In this document: one piece after another, positions 42,933 through 52,203 of the stretch | Position numbering within the stretch: position 1 is the stretch's first letter | Layout of the letters: each line of letters begins with the position of its first letter | Program-made: the position numbers and the translations under genes | Notes under the pieces: generated by a model | The model's database searches: none | What the model saw: only the letters and a program-made list of their open reading frames with translations | Told to the model about the DNA's origin: nothing | Assembly (NCBI GenBank): GCA_016717285.1 | Contig: JADKFU010000005.1 | Span: 1,596,501 to 1,660,500 of the forward strand | Length of the DNA: 64,000 nucleotides | Origin: Chitinophagaceae bacterium | GTDB lineage: Bacteria > Bacteroidota > Bacteroidia > Chitinophagales > UBA10324 | Direction: 5' to 3'

Positions 42933-42946
42933 ATGACTGTAGTCAG
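42933..42946. promoter_or_regulatory. Candidate Crp/Fnr operator upstream of universal stress gene 2
   Basis: ATGAC-TGTA-GTCAG. Centre 42939.5 is 30.5 bp from the first base of TATTTTTG (minus strand 42909-42902), an exact TAnnTTTG. Confidence 0.65.
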
Positions 42947-43064
42947 GTATTTGAATGACAATTGTTATATTTTTTCCAGAGATCATTTTTGCATTTCAGA
43001 TTACGTATCCGCAGGAACAGGAAGAACTGAAATTTTATTGCATCCGGAGCAGGATACTTCATCG

Positions 43065-43096
43065 TTTGTCCTTTTCATGTTATTACTGTACGTTTG
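43065..43096 (+). promoter_or_regulatory. Bacteroidota promoter for M1 peptidase
   Basis: TTTG (43065-43068), 20-bp spacer, TACGTTTG (43089-43096). Gene starts 20 bp downstream. Confidence 0.75.
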
Positions 43097-43115
43097 AAAC
43101 TGATTAAATCTGCCT

Positions 43116-45026
43116 ATGAAACCTTTATGCCTATTTGCTTTCAGCACATTGCTGCTACTCATGATAGAGAATTGTCTTGCACAGAAAATGGCATTACCTA
43201 TACCCCGTAATGTACAACCGGCTTATGAATCCGGAACACGTTCCATGGATGGAAAACCAGGATCTCATTACTGGCAAAACAGAGGTAATTACACAATGAA
43301 AATTAATTTTGATCCTGCCACGCGTTTATTAAGCGGTACGGAAACAATCGTTTATTACAATAACAGTCCTGATACCCTTCATCAGATTGTGATTCACCTA
43401 TACCCTAATCTTTTTAAGAAAGGAATGCAAAGAAATTATCCGTTTGATGAAGCAGACGAAAATGAAGGCGTGACCATTGAAAGCCTTGTAATGGGAACAG
43501 AAAAATTTGCTACCCTTACAGATAAACGCATACATTTCAGCGGGACGAATATGAAAGTTACACCGGAAGAATCAGTGAAACCCGGCAAGAGCATAACCAT
43601 GCAGATCTCCTGGCATTACACTGTCAACAAAGGCTCGCATATCAGAACGGGAATGGTCGACGCGTCTTCTTACTTTCTCGCATATACTTTTCCAAGAATT
43701 GCTGTGTATGATGATATTGATGGTTGGGACGACTGGGATTATATTGGCCTTCAGGAATTTTACAATGACTTTGGAAATTTTGATGCTGAAATTACTGTTC
43801 CGGGAGGCTTTGTTGTCTGGGCAACAGGCTTGCTTCAAAATCCGAAAGATGTTTTCGCTCCCCGTATTTACAATCGTTACCAAACGGCACAGACATCTGA
43901 TAAGATCATCGGCATCATTGACAGTACAGATTATGATGCGGAACCGGTTACTGCTGCAGGTGCGCAGCTTTCCTGGAAATTTTCTGCGGAAGAAGTGACT
44001 GACTTTGCTTTTGCAATCAGTGATCATTACCTCTGGCAGGGGAGTTCATTAATGGTGGATGCTGCTACAGGAAGAAGAGTTTTTGTTGATGCGGCATATG
44101 ATAAAAACGCGGTTGATTTTTTTGAAGTAGCGGATGTTGCGCGTAAATGTGTCGACATTATGAGCAAGTCGTATCCTGCCGTACCATTTCCATTTCCACA
44201 TATCACGATATTCCAGGGACTTGATCAGATGGAATACCCGATGATGGTGAATGATAATGTTTCTGATACAAGGATGGACATGGTGCAACTTACCTCTCAT
44301 GAAATATTTCATTCTTATTTCCCATTTTACATGGGTACCAACGAAACAAAATATGCATGGATGGATGAGGGTTGGGCCACTATCGGCGAATCTGTAATAT
44401 CTCCTATGCTGGGCGAACCTGAAGACGATGGAATTTATATGAGAAGGCGGTATGAAAATGTTGCCGGAACAGATATCGAAGTTCCATTGATTACGAATAC
44501 AAAGCTGACCAGTGGAATTACCTATACAACCAATGCATACGGCAAGCCCGGAATTTTTTACTGGACCTTGCAGAATTTACTGGGCGATACTGTTTTTTTT
44601 AAAGCGCTACATGAATACATGAGCCGCTGGCATGGAAAGCATCCTACGCCGTACGACTTTTTCTACTCCATTAATAATGCGAGTGAACAGGATTTGAATT
44701 GGTTTTTTATACCATGGTTTATGCAAAGCGCATATCCTGATTTGGCATTGAAAAAAGTACAGTTGGAGAAAGGCAAAAAAACAAGTTCAGAAACATGGAA
44801 TATTATCGTAAGCAATACAGGTGCATTGCCTGTTCCTGTCCATCTTGAATTCGTTCTCGAAAATGATTCCGTGATCAGAAAAGATTTTACAGCGATAGTT
44901 TGGAAAGAAGGCAATCGTGATTATAATGTACAGCAAGCCCTGCCGGGAAAATTAAAATACATCCGGATGGGGAATGAATTTATTCCTGATGTTAACAAGA
45001 AGGATAATCTGTGGAGGCTCCGGTAA
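43116..45026 (+). CDS. M1-family zinc metallopeptidase, secreted
   Basis: 636 residues, signal peptide (1-22, ending CLAQ). An N-terminal beta domain (about 55-290) is followed by the thermolysin-like catalytic domain: substrate-anchoring QMEYPMM (371-377, the counterpart of GAMEN) and zinc ligands HEIFH (His395, His399) with Glu418 in WMDEGWA. Probably a periplasmic or surface aminopeptidase. It ends without the long helical C-domain of classical aminopeptidase N, having instead a short beta domain (about 545-636). Preceded by a full promoter match. Confidence 0.9.
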   Translation: MKPLCLFAFSTLLLLMIENCLAQKMALPIPRNVQPAYESGTRSMDGKPGSHYWQNRGNYTMKINFDPATRLLSGTETIVYYNNSPDTLHQIVIHLYPNLFKKGMQRNYPFDEADENEGVTIESLVMGTEKFATLTDKRIHFSGTNMKVTPEESVKPGKSITMQISWHYTVNKGSHIRTGMVDASSYFLAYTFPRIAVYDDIDGWDDWDYIGLQEFYNDFGNFDAEITVPGGFVVWATGLLQNPKDVFAPRIYNRYQTAQTSDKIIGIIDSTDYDAEPVTAAGAQLSWKFSAEEVTDFAFAISDHYLWQGSSLMVDAATGRRVFVDAAYDKNAVDFFEVADVARKCVDIMSKSYPAVPFPFPHITIFQGLDQMEYPMMVNDNVSDTRMDMVQLTSHEIFHSYFPFYMGTNETKYAWMDEGWATIGESVISPMLGEPEDDGIYMRRRYENVAGTDIEVPLITNTKLTSGITYTTNAYGKPGIFYWTLQNLLGDTVFFKALHEYMSRWHGKHPTPYDFFYSINNASEQDLNWFFIPWFMQSAYPDLALKKVQLEKGKKTSSETWNIIVSNTGALPVPVHLEFVLENDSVIRKDFTAIVWKEGNRDYNVQQALPGKLKYIRMGNEFIPDVNKKDNLWRLR

Positions 45027-45066
45027 AAGGTGATTTTGATTATCATGAAAAATTAAACTTCCTGAA

Positions 45067-45501
45067 TTACCACGGCATTCTTGAGAGTATAAATAGCAAC
45101 GATAATCCGAAAAAGATAGCACCCTTTTTAAATTTAACAACATCTGTTGTGGAGCGCTTCACCATCACTCTTCCGACATGTGCCAATATAATGGCCAGCA
45201 ACATGGTAATGGGATGTTCTACTACTGAAAACCGGTAGCCGGGATTGGCCATTATACTTTCGCCGGATTGAAAAGCAGCCTTTGTAACCGGGCTGAGAAA
45301 AATGTAAAGTGCTAATCCGATTAGTAATTGAATGTCAAGAGCAGTTACAAAAAATAAATTTAGCCTGTTATCTGTTGAAGTGAATTTTTGCTTTCCAAAC
45401 CAACCGTACAGATACTTGATAAGAACTATTACTGCGAGGGCAAGTATGATCCATCTCCAGTAAGAATGAATATCTTTTGTAAAAGTATACACTTGATCCA
45501 T
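45067..45501 (-). CDS. Four-helix membrane protein, cytochrome-b-like
   Basis: 144 residues with four predicted membrane helices. Histidines near helix ends (HSYWRW at about 12; EHPITMLLAIILAHVGR at about 94-110) are placed like heme ligands in small b-type cytochromes, but I cannot confirm heme binding. The gene is 40 bp from the end of the M1 peptidase, which is convergent. Bacteroidota genomes often annotate such proteins as cytochrome b; function unknown. Confidence 0.72.
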   Translation of the reverse strand: MDQVYTFTKDIHSYWRWIILALAVIVLIKYLYGWFGKQKFTSTDNRLNLFFVTALDIQLLIGLALYIFLSPVTKAAFQSGESIMANPGYRFSVVEHPITMLLAIILAHVGRVMVKRSTTDVVKFKKGAIFFGLSLLFILSRMPW

Positions 45502-45616
45502 AAGAGGTTTGAATTTTTGAGTTAATAAAGTAAGAGTGAATAATCATGCATGGGGAGAAGCAGAGCTAAATAAAGGTGTCGTCTTTAGTATGTCGGTTCT
45601 ATGATTTTCCGCTGAA

Positions 45617-46915
45617 TTAATATTCACGTTTCTGATCGAATGCCTCGAGGTAATCTGCCACTTTCCTGAGGAATGATCCACCCAAGGCACCATCAACAAT
45701 CCTGTGATCGTATGACAGTGAAAGAAACATCATGTGACGAATCGCAATCACATCGCCCTGCGAAGTTTCCAGCACAGCCGGTTTTTTCTTGATGGCTCCG
45801 GTTGCCATGATTGCTACCTGCGGTTGATTGATGATGGGTGTTCCCATTAAATTTCCAAAAGTGCCAACATTGGTTAATGTGAAAGTGCCACCTTCAATCT
45901 CATTAGGTTTCAATTGACCGGCACGTGCACGCTTTGCAAAATCATTTACTTCTTTGGTTAAGCCGACAAGGTTCTTGGTATCCGCATTCTTAATCACCGG
46001 CACAATCAGGTTTCCGCTGGGCAATGCGGCCGCCATACCGATATTGATGTCCTTTTTACGGATAATTTGTGTACCGTTCAACGATGAATTCACCAATGGA
46101 TAATCCTTCAATGCTTTTACCACTGCTTCAATGAAAAGAGGCGTAAACGTGATTTTTTCTCCTTCGCGTTTTTCAAAATCTTTTTTCACCCTTTCTCTCC
46201 ACAATACAAGATTCGTAACATCCGCTTCCACGAATGATGTTACATGCGCGGAAGTGCGTTTACTCATTACCATATGTTCCGCAATCAGTTTACGCATGCG
46301 GTCCATTTCAATAATTTCCACATTGCCGGAAACATTCACAGCAACAGGGGTAACAACTTCTTCCTGTTGCCTTACCATTGGTTTTTCAACAATTGGCGCG
46401 GCAGGAGTGGAGGCAGCTTTTGAACCGCCCTGTTGTACAAACTGCAGAATATCTTTTTTTGTAACCCTGCCCCCTTCACCTGTTCCCGCAATAGTATCAA
46501 GCACCGGCATGGAGATTCCTTCATTACGTGCAATGTTTAATACAAGCGGAGAATAAAATCTTCCTTCGACAGAAACGGGTTTTGATTCCTGTTGTTGAAT
46601 AGCAGGAGCTATGGTTTTTTCAGGCTGCCTGGTTACTTCGGTTTTCACGGCTGAAGGCGCAGTTGTGCTGGCACCTTCTGTTTCAACAATAGCAATTACT
46701 TTTCCAACAGGCACCACATCATTTACCTCGAAAAGAATTTTTACAAGCTTACCGGCATGCGTAGAAGGCACTTCCGAGTCAACTTTGTCAGTTGCAATTT
46801 CAAGTACCGGCTCATCAACAGCTATGCTGTCACCAACATTTTTCAACCATTTTAAAATGGTGGCTTCCATAATACTTTCCCCCATTTTAGGCATTATCAG
46901 TTCCACTTCGGCCAT
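45617..46915 (-). CDS. 2-oxo acid dehydrogenase E2 component (dihydrolipoamide acyltransferase)
   Basis: 432 residues from ATG 46915. One N-terminal lipoyl domain with the modified lysine in ATDKVDSE (Lys44), a variable Ala/Pro/Thr-rich linker, an E3/E1-binding domain (YSPLVLNIARNEGI to GRVTKKDIL, about 121-160), a second linker, and the acyltransferase core (about 195-432) with SYDHRIVDG (His404, Asp408). Substrate class (pyruvate, 2-oxoglutarate or branched-chain) is not clear; E1 and E3 genes are absent from the window. The start is fixed by a promoter whose -7 element (46951-46944) makes the longer frame from 46945 impossible to translate fully. Confidence 0.9.
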   Translation of the reverse strand: MAEVELIMPKMGESIMEATILKWLKNVGDSIAVDEPVLEIATDKVDSEVPSTHAGKLVKILFEVNDVVPVGKVIAIVETEGASTTAPSAVKTEVTRQPEKTIAPAIQQQESKPVSVEGRFYSPLVLNIARNEGISMPVLDTIAGTGEGGRVTKKDILQFVQQGGSKAASTPAAPIVEKPMVRQQEEVVTPVAVNVSGNVEIIEMDRMRKLIAEHMVMSKRTSAHVTSFVEADVTNLVLWRERVKKDFEKREGEKITFTPLFIEAVVKALKDYPLVNSSLNGTQIIRKKDINIGMAAALPSGNLIVPVIKNADTKNLVGLTKEVNDFAKRARAGQLKPNEIEGGTFTLTNVGTFGNLMGTPIINQPQVAIMATGAIKKKPAVLETSQGDVIAIRHMMFLSLSYDHRIVDGALGGSFLRKVADYLEAFDQKREY

Positions 46916-46943
46916 AGTATTAGTTGATTTTTTTGGAATGGTC

Positions 46944-46975
46944 AAATGTAAAGCGAAACGGGGGATTAATCAAAC
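46944..46975 (-). promoter_or_regulatory. Bacteroidota promoter for E2 gene
   Basis: Minus strand TTTG (46975-46972), 20-bp spacer, TACATTTG (46951-46944). The ATG at 46915 follows about 28 bp later. Confidence 0.78.
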
Positions 46976-47083
46976 CGTACAACAATTCCTTAATTGTTAA
47001 ACTGATAAATCGTTAAATGTCTCCATAGCGGACTTCAATAAATTTGACGAGAGAATCAACAATTAAACAATCAGTATACGAAT

Positions 47084-48337
47084 TCAAGCATCAATCAACA
47101 ACCCTAACATAAACTTCCTCAGCATACTCAGTGCATTAATAGAACTCATCTCCATATTTCGCTGGCGATTACCGGGAAAGAAGAACTTTTTCGCCATTAC
47201 ACGGTTATTTCCGGCTACGGCAATCCAAACAGTGCCAACTGGTTTTTCCTCCGTTCCACCACCCGGACCTGCTATTCCGGATACAGCGATAGAATAACTT
47301 GTCTGCATCTTTTCAAGCACGCCAGTGGCCATTTCGCAAACTGTTTCTTTACTTACGGCGCCATAAGTATTGAGGGTTGCTTCCTTAACACCCAGCAGTT
47401 TTTTTTTGGCTTCATAAGAATAGCTCACGATGCTGCCTCCGAAATAATCTGATGCCCCTGCAACAGACACAATCCGGAAAGCAATCAATCCTCCGGTGCA
47501 ACTTTCTGCTATGCTTAACGTGGCTTTTTGTTGCAACAGAATTTTTCCAATCACTTCTTCAAGAACGTCATCATCATAACCCCATATGTATTCGCCAATG
47601 CTATCACGAAGCCGTTTCACGAATGCTTCAGTGGTTTGTTGAAGATATTTTTCGTCTTCTCCACGCGCTGTTATTCTTAACCTCACAGAAGACAGGTAAG
47701 GAAGATAAGCCAGCTTAAAACCTGCCGGGAAATCATCTTCGATATCCCGTATTTTTTCAGCAAGGAATGATTCGCCAATACCTTGCGTCAGTATTGTTTT
47801 ATGAAGTATGAAGGGTGTTTTAAAAAGTGTTTTTATTTGAGGTAGCACATTATTGGTCATCATGAGCTTCATTTCCCATGGAACTCCGGGCATGGAAACA
47901 AATACTTTACCATCATGATTAAACCACATTCCCGGCGCGGTACCATTAAGATTTTTTATAGGAATGCACTTATCGGGCACTTCTGCCTGGCTCCGGTTAC
48001 TTTCCAGCATGGGCCGGCTAAGACGATCGAAAATAGCTTTTACCATTTCGAATATTTCTTCATTGAAAACAAGCTTGCTGTCGAAATATTGACACAGCGT
48101 ATGCTTGGTAATATCATCTTTGGTAGGTCCAAGTCCACCTGTTATCAGAATCAGGTCACTTATTTCACGGGCTTCATTCAAAGCAGCTATGATTTCTTTT
48201 TTATCATCACCCACAGCAATTCTGCGGATCACATAAACTCCTATGCTATTCAGTTCCTGGCCCATCCACGCAGAGTTCGTATCTACAACTTGTCCGATAA
48301 GGAGTTCGTCGCCAATGGTAATGATGGTTGCGTTCAT
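47084..48337 (-). CDS. cinA: CinA-like nicotinamide-nucleotide amidase / competence-damage protein
   Basis: 417 residues, full two-domain form: N-terminal molybdopterin-binding-like domain (GGLGPTKDD, 67-75; NGTAPGMW; PGVPWEM) with ADP-ribose-pyrophosphatase activity in homologs, and the C-terminal CinA amidase domain with catalytic SCTGG (Ser279) and SGIAGPGGGT (about 354-363). Recycles NMN produced by DNA ligase and other reactions. Two-domain length is normal. Monocistronic, with about 140 bp to the E2 gene. Confidence 0.92.
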   Translation of the reverse strand: MNATIITIGDELLIGQVVDTNSAWMGQELNSIGVYVIRRIAVGDDKKEIIAALNEAREISDLILITGGLGPTKDDITKHTLCQYFDSKLVFNEEIFEMVKAIFDRLSRPMLESNRSQAEVPDKCIPIKNLNGTAPGMWFNHDGKVFVSMPGVPWEMKLMMTNNVLPQIKTLFKTPFILHKTILTQGIGESFLAEKIRDIEDDFPAGFKLAYLPYLSSVRLRITARGEDEKYLQQTTEAFVKRLRDSIGEYIWGYDDDVLEEVIGKILLQQKATLSIAESCTGGLIAFRIVSVAGASDYFGGSIVSYSYEAKKKLLGVKEATLNTYGAVSKETVCEMATGVLEKMQTSYSIAVSGIAGPGGGTEEKPVGTVWIAVAGNNRVMAKKFFFPGNRQRNMEMSSINALSMLRKFMLGLLIDA

Positions 48338-48475
48338 GAATAGTTAAGGGTTTGAGAAGTTTAGAAGTTTAGAATGTTTAGAATGTTTTGCCAGACGGAA
48401 AGTTCGATTAAATAATGAAATTCAAATAAAAATCATCTTCAGACAATTATGCAATTCGTTGTTTAAGGCTTTCTA

Positions 48476-48505
48476 TTTGCAATTGGCACGATTTTGATAA
48501 ATTCG
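48476..48505 (+). promoter_or_regulatory. Candidate promoter for DUF4197 lipoprotein
   Basis: TTTG (48476-48479), 18-bp spacer, TAAATTCG (48498-48505), one base off TAnnTTTG. ATG 16 bp downstream. Confidence 0.45.
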
Positions 48506-48521
48506 ACGCCAAATAAAAACC

Positions 48522-49316
48522 ATGATTAAAAATTCCATTCTTGCCCTGCTGACTGCATTGATTGTTAATTCAGGTTGTGCCCAGGTAACTCATCCTGCTA
48601 CGACTCCTGCTGCTCCGCAAGATACGCGTCCCGGATCTTCTACTACAGCACCCGATCAATCGCAGCCCTCTTCAACAAATTCCAATGGGATACAAGGCGC
48701 ATTGTCTGGACTTGATAGTGATCATTTGGTGTCAGGTTTAAAAGAAGCACTGAGCTTAAGTGCGGTGAACAGTTCAACGATTCTTTCGGCTACGGATGGA
48801 TTTTTTAAAAACCAGGCTATAAAAATTTTAATGCCTCCTGATGTGAAAATGGTGGAAACGAAGCTGCGTTCCCTTGGATTGGGAAGTGAAGTAGACAAAG
48901 CATTGTTAAGTATGAACAGGGCAGCAGAAGAGGCAGCGAAAGATGCCGCACCCATTTTCCTGGATGCGATAAAAGGCATGTCGGTGAATGACGCATTTGG
49001 ATTAATTAAAGGACCGAATGACGCGGCAACGCAATACTTAAAGAAATCAACGTCCGCGCAGCTTACTGAAAAGTTTGCTCCGGTAATTGGCAAAGCACTT
49101 GATAAAACAGAAGCAACAAAATATTGGTCTGATGTTTTTGGCACCTACAATAAACTGCCTTTCGTAAAACCCGTCGATTCAGATCTTAAAAAATATGTGA
49201 CTCAAAAAGCGCTGGATGGTTTATTCTATACCATGGCGCAAGAGGAAGCTAAAATCAGGAAAGATCCTGCCGGCACCGCAAACAGTATAATTGAATCGGT
49301 TTTTGGAAAGCATTGA
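48522..49316 (+). CDS. DUF4197 lipoprotein
   Basis: 264 residues. Lipobox NSGC (Cys19), a Pro/Ser/Thr-rich linker (about 22-55) and a DUF4197 domain (about 60-262) recognised by LVSGLKEALSL, FFKNQAIKILMPPDV, MNRAAEEAAKDAAPIFLDAI and KGPNDAATQYLKKST. The family is helical, periplasmic and uncharacterised, widespread in Gram-negative bacteria. Standard length for the family. Monocistronic. Confidence 0.88.
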   Translation: MIKNSILALLTALIVNSGCAQVTHPATTPAAPQDTRPGSSTTAPDQSQPSSTNSNGIQGALSGLDSDHLVSGLKEALSLSAVNSSTILSATDGFFKNQAIKILMPPDVKMVETKLRSLGLGSEVDKALLSMNRAAEEAAKDAAPIFLDAIKGMSVNDAFGLIKGPNDAATQYLKKSTSAQLTEKFAPVIGKALDKTEATKYWSDVFGTYNKLPFVKPVDSDLKKYVTQKALDGLFYTMAQEEAKIRKDPAGTANSIIESVFGKH

Positions 49317-49529
49317 GAGTTGATGTGCCGATGAATCGATGTGCCGATTGTATGCAGTAGAAATATGAGTTGATGATTTTATTTGCAAATAGATGGAAAC
49401 ACAGAAATGCTATTGCTTTGATGCAATTAAATAGATGATTGTATACCCGTCAAAGCCAAAATTCTGCAATCACTTCATACCTCACAACTGACCACTCACA
49501 ACTGCCAACAGACAACCGACAACTCATAA

Positions 49530-52133
49530 TTAAAACTCATTCCAATCACTTCGCTTAGGCAGTTTTAAATCTTGCAGTACAGATGCTTTCACTCGCAATA
49601 CAAAACTATAACTCGGTCGTATTCCGAATGGAACCCATTGAATACTCATTTCCCAGCAGTGCAAATCCCGGTAGATGCCCAGTGAAGCGGTTGGAAACTG
49701 ATGGTTTACAAAATCATACGAGGTACTAGCGGTGAGTTTCCATTTTTCAGTTAGATTTAATCCACCACTGATGTTAAGGGTTTGATTAAAGGTGAGAGAA
49801 TCATTGCCGGTTTCTGAATTTACTGTTTGCAGAAACAGGCTGTAAGAAAGATTGAGATTCCATGGAACATCGAAACTTACATATTCATTAAGTGACCGGG
49901 AAATATAATCTTGTTGCTCTTCTGTCAAAACCTGTTGGGTAGATTTTTTAGATTGAAAACTTGTACCAATACTCAGGTTTGCATTTGTTAACCTGGCTAA
50001 CCTGTTGTTCACATCCCATTCAAATTGATTCAGCCTTCTGCCTAAACTATCTGCGATATAAGGATCGAAACGGGAACCGAAATTGATATCGAATTTATCA
50101 AAGAGCTTAGTGCGACCGGTAATAGAGATCACAGAAAGATTAAGTGAGTCGGCTGCAAGGTTGTAGGAAGCTCCAAAGTTTAATGCATCCAGCAGCTTTA
50201 CTTTCTTCGTTTGTGCCACAGTATCTTTCTTCGAAAAAACTTTCATCTCTAATGTATTTCCAAGCGAAAAATTGATGCTGCCTGATTTTCCTTGCCCTGG
50301 TCCTGAATAAATGGCATCACTGAACAAAGAATAACGTTGCGTACTTCCTTCCGTATTGTATTGCACCGTTTTAAAGGTATTCCATTGTGGATCACTAAAA
50401 TCAGGATGAAAAGAAAACCCAAGACTGGGTGTCATTACATGACGAATAGCCTTCACCTTGCCTTTTCTGAAGTTTACAATACCATAGACCCTTGTTGAAG
50501 TGCTCACTGAAAAATTGAAGTCACGTGCCGTTGCAAAACCCTGGATCGTATCATATGCAATCATATTTGAATCGGGATTCCATGTCTGTCGTGTTGTTTG
50601 TAATGCCCATACTTCTGAATAATTAAATGCCGGCGTTACAGTTACGAATTTAAGTATCTGGAAAGGTGCACTCACCGGTATATTGTGACGCATGCCAGTT
50701 TGAATATTTCTGAATGTTGCCGGCGTGAAGAATAAAGAATCAGCGTTTGATACCTGGTTTTGCGCATTCATGTTATAAGAGAATCCAATCTTCTCATACC
50801 ATCGTTCTCCACCAATACCTCCTTGCCTGCGAAACGGATAGATCGTATTCATGTTAAATGCAACAGTGGGCAATGAAACATTCACAAGATGGGTGAGCGT
50901 GCTTTGAGAATGATTTGCAGAAATCGTGTAATTAAAAGGTGAATAAGGAATCGTTTGTGAATAGGAGATGGATGACTGGTATGTATTGTTAAGATAATTG
51001 AAGTTGGTGTTGGAAGCAAAGAGCTTATTGAAACCTGATGTGCCGAAATTAATAGTAGCGCCGAAGTGGCTGTTAGGCTTTGCTTTGCCATCCTGGTTGT
51101 ACCTCGCGGCAATGTTAAATTGCTTATTGGAAGTGTAATCATTTATTTCGGTGCTGAAGATCCTTTCATTGGCAAAAGTCATCCTGACATCGCCGTTGAA
51201 TTTATACCGCTTATTGAAACGACTTGCGGCCACTGCTTTCCATGATCCAAGCGAATAGATATCTGCAGTTAGCGCCAGGTCTACATTGTCACTTATTCCA
51301 AAATAATAACCGCCATTTCGTAAAAAGAAACCCCTGTTTTGATCCTCACCATATTCAGGAAATATGATGCCCGATTTACGCTTTGCATTTAAAGGAAATA
51401 TTCCGAAAGGTAAAAAAAGAGGCGTGGGTACATCGGCTACTACCAGGTTTGCCGGACCTGATACGATGGACTTTCCCGGAATAACTTCAATTTTTGAAGA
51501 AGCAATGTAGAAATGCGGATGATCGAGATTGCATGTTGTGTATACATTATTTTTTCCAAACAACACTTCATTCGGTAATCGTTTTACAACGCCACTTCTC
51601 ACAAATCCTTCATCTTCCTGGGTCAGTATCTCACTTATTTTTCCTTTGTTTGTTTTGAAGTTAAAATGAATTTCGCGCGCATCATATTTCCGCTCACCCT
51701 GAGAAAATGTGGGACGGTTTTCAAGATTTCCACTGCTGTCTTTTCGTCCCATGGCAGTCACTTCACTGTTCTTCCAGTCAAAAATGATCGAATCGGCAGT
51801 AAGTGTGATGTCTTTGTATTGCACTTGCGCATCGCCAAGAAGATAAACCCGTTGATTGGTAATGTCGTACCAGATAGTATCTCTGGCATTATATTTTACA
51901 GGGCCATCCAATCCATCTTTTGATTCTTTTACTTTACTATTTAAAGAACTGTCTGCACCAGTGGAATCCACAATTGAAAAGGGTGGAATGGTATCCGGAG
52001 GGGTCAAATCTATCGCCGTGTCAGGCATAATCTGATTAGAATAATAAACTTCGTTAATGTCCGCATATGAGTACAGCGAACACAGTATTAACAAAATGAT
52101 GGGGAAACCTTGAAGGCTATATCTTTTTTTCAA
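49530..52133 (-). CDS. lptD: LPS-assembly outer-membrane protein LptD
   Basis: Outer-membrane beta-barrel that inserts lipopolysaccharide into the outer leaflet. Starting at TTG 52133 gives a clean signal peptide (KKRYSLQGFPIILLILCSLYSYA); the frame reaches back to an ATG at 52226 but that start lies upstream of the inferred promoter and overlaps the divergent amidase gene. After a linker rich in Asp, Pro and Ser comes an OstA/LptA-like N-domain (about 75-200: IWYDITNQRVYLLGDAQVQYKDITLTADSI type), then a large barrel of repeated amphipathic strands to the end (KLPKRSDWNEF). About 867 residues from TTG, normal for Bacteroidota LptD. Confidence 0.87.
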   Translation of the reverse strand: MKKRYSLQGFPIILLILCSLYSYADINEVYYSNQIMPDTAIDLTPPDTIPPFSIVDSTGADSSLNSKVKESKDGLDGPVKYNARDTIWYDITNQRVYLLGDAQVQYKDITLTADSIIFDWKNSEVTAMGRKDSSGNLENRPTFSQGERKYDAREIHFNFKTNKGKISEILTQEDEGFVRSGVVKRLPNEVLFGKNNVYTTCNLDHPHFYIASSKIEVIPGKSIVSGPANLVVADVPTPLFLPFGIFPLNAKRKSGIIFPEYGEDQNRGFFLRNGGYYFGISDNVDLALTADIYSLGSWKAVAASRFNKRYKFNGDVRMTFANERIFSTEINDYTSNKQFNIAARYNQDGKAKPNSHFGATINFGTSGFNKLFASNTNFNYLNNTYQSSISYSQTIPYSPFNYTISANHSQSTLTHLVNVSLPTVAFNMNTIYPFRRQGGIGGERWYEKIGFSYNMNAQNQVSNADSLFFTPATFRNIQTGMRHNIPVSAPFQILKFVTVTPAFNYSEVWALQTTRQTWNPDSNMIAYDTIQGFATARDFNFSVSTSTRVYGIVNFRKGKVKAIRHVMTPSLGFSFHPDFSDPQWNTFKTVQYNTEGSTQRYSLFSDAIYSGPGQGKSGSINFSLGNTLEMKVFSKKDTVAQTKKVKLLDALNFGASYNLAADSLNLSVISITGRTKLFDKFDINFGSRFDPYIADSLGRRLNQFEWDVNNRLARLTNANLSIGTSFQSKKSTQQVLTEEQQDYISRSLNEYVSFDVPWNLNLSYSLFLQTVNSETGNDSLTFNQTLNISGGLNLTEKWKLTASTSYDFVNHQFPTASLGIYRDLHCWEMSIQWVPFGIRPSYSFVLRVKASVLQDLKLPKRSDWNEF

Positions 52134-52147
52134 AAAAATATCAGGTA

Positions 52148-52185
52148 TAAATTTGCGTTTAATGCTGATTTTTGCAACAAAGCTA
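52148..52185. promoter_or_regulatory. Two face-to-face promoters between lptD and amidase
   Basis: Plus strand TAAATTTG (52148-52155) and minus strand TAGCTTTG (52185-52178), both exact TAnnTTTG. They point past each other and would give leaders of roughly 40 nt to GTG 52204 and 37 nt to TTG 52133. The -33 positions are only T-rich, not clear TTTG. Confidence 0.6.
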
Positions 52186-52203
52186 CTACAAAGCATTCCA
52201 TTT

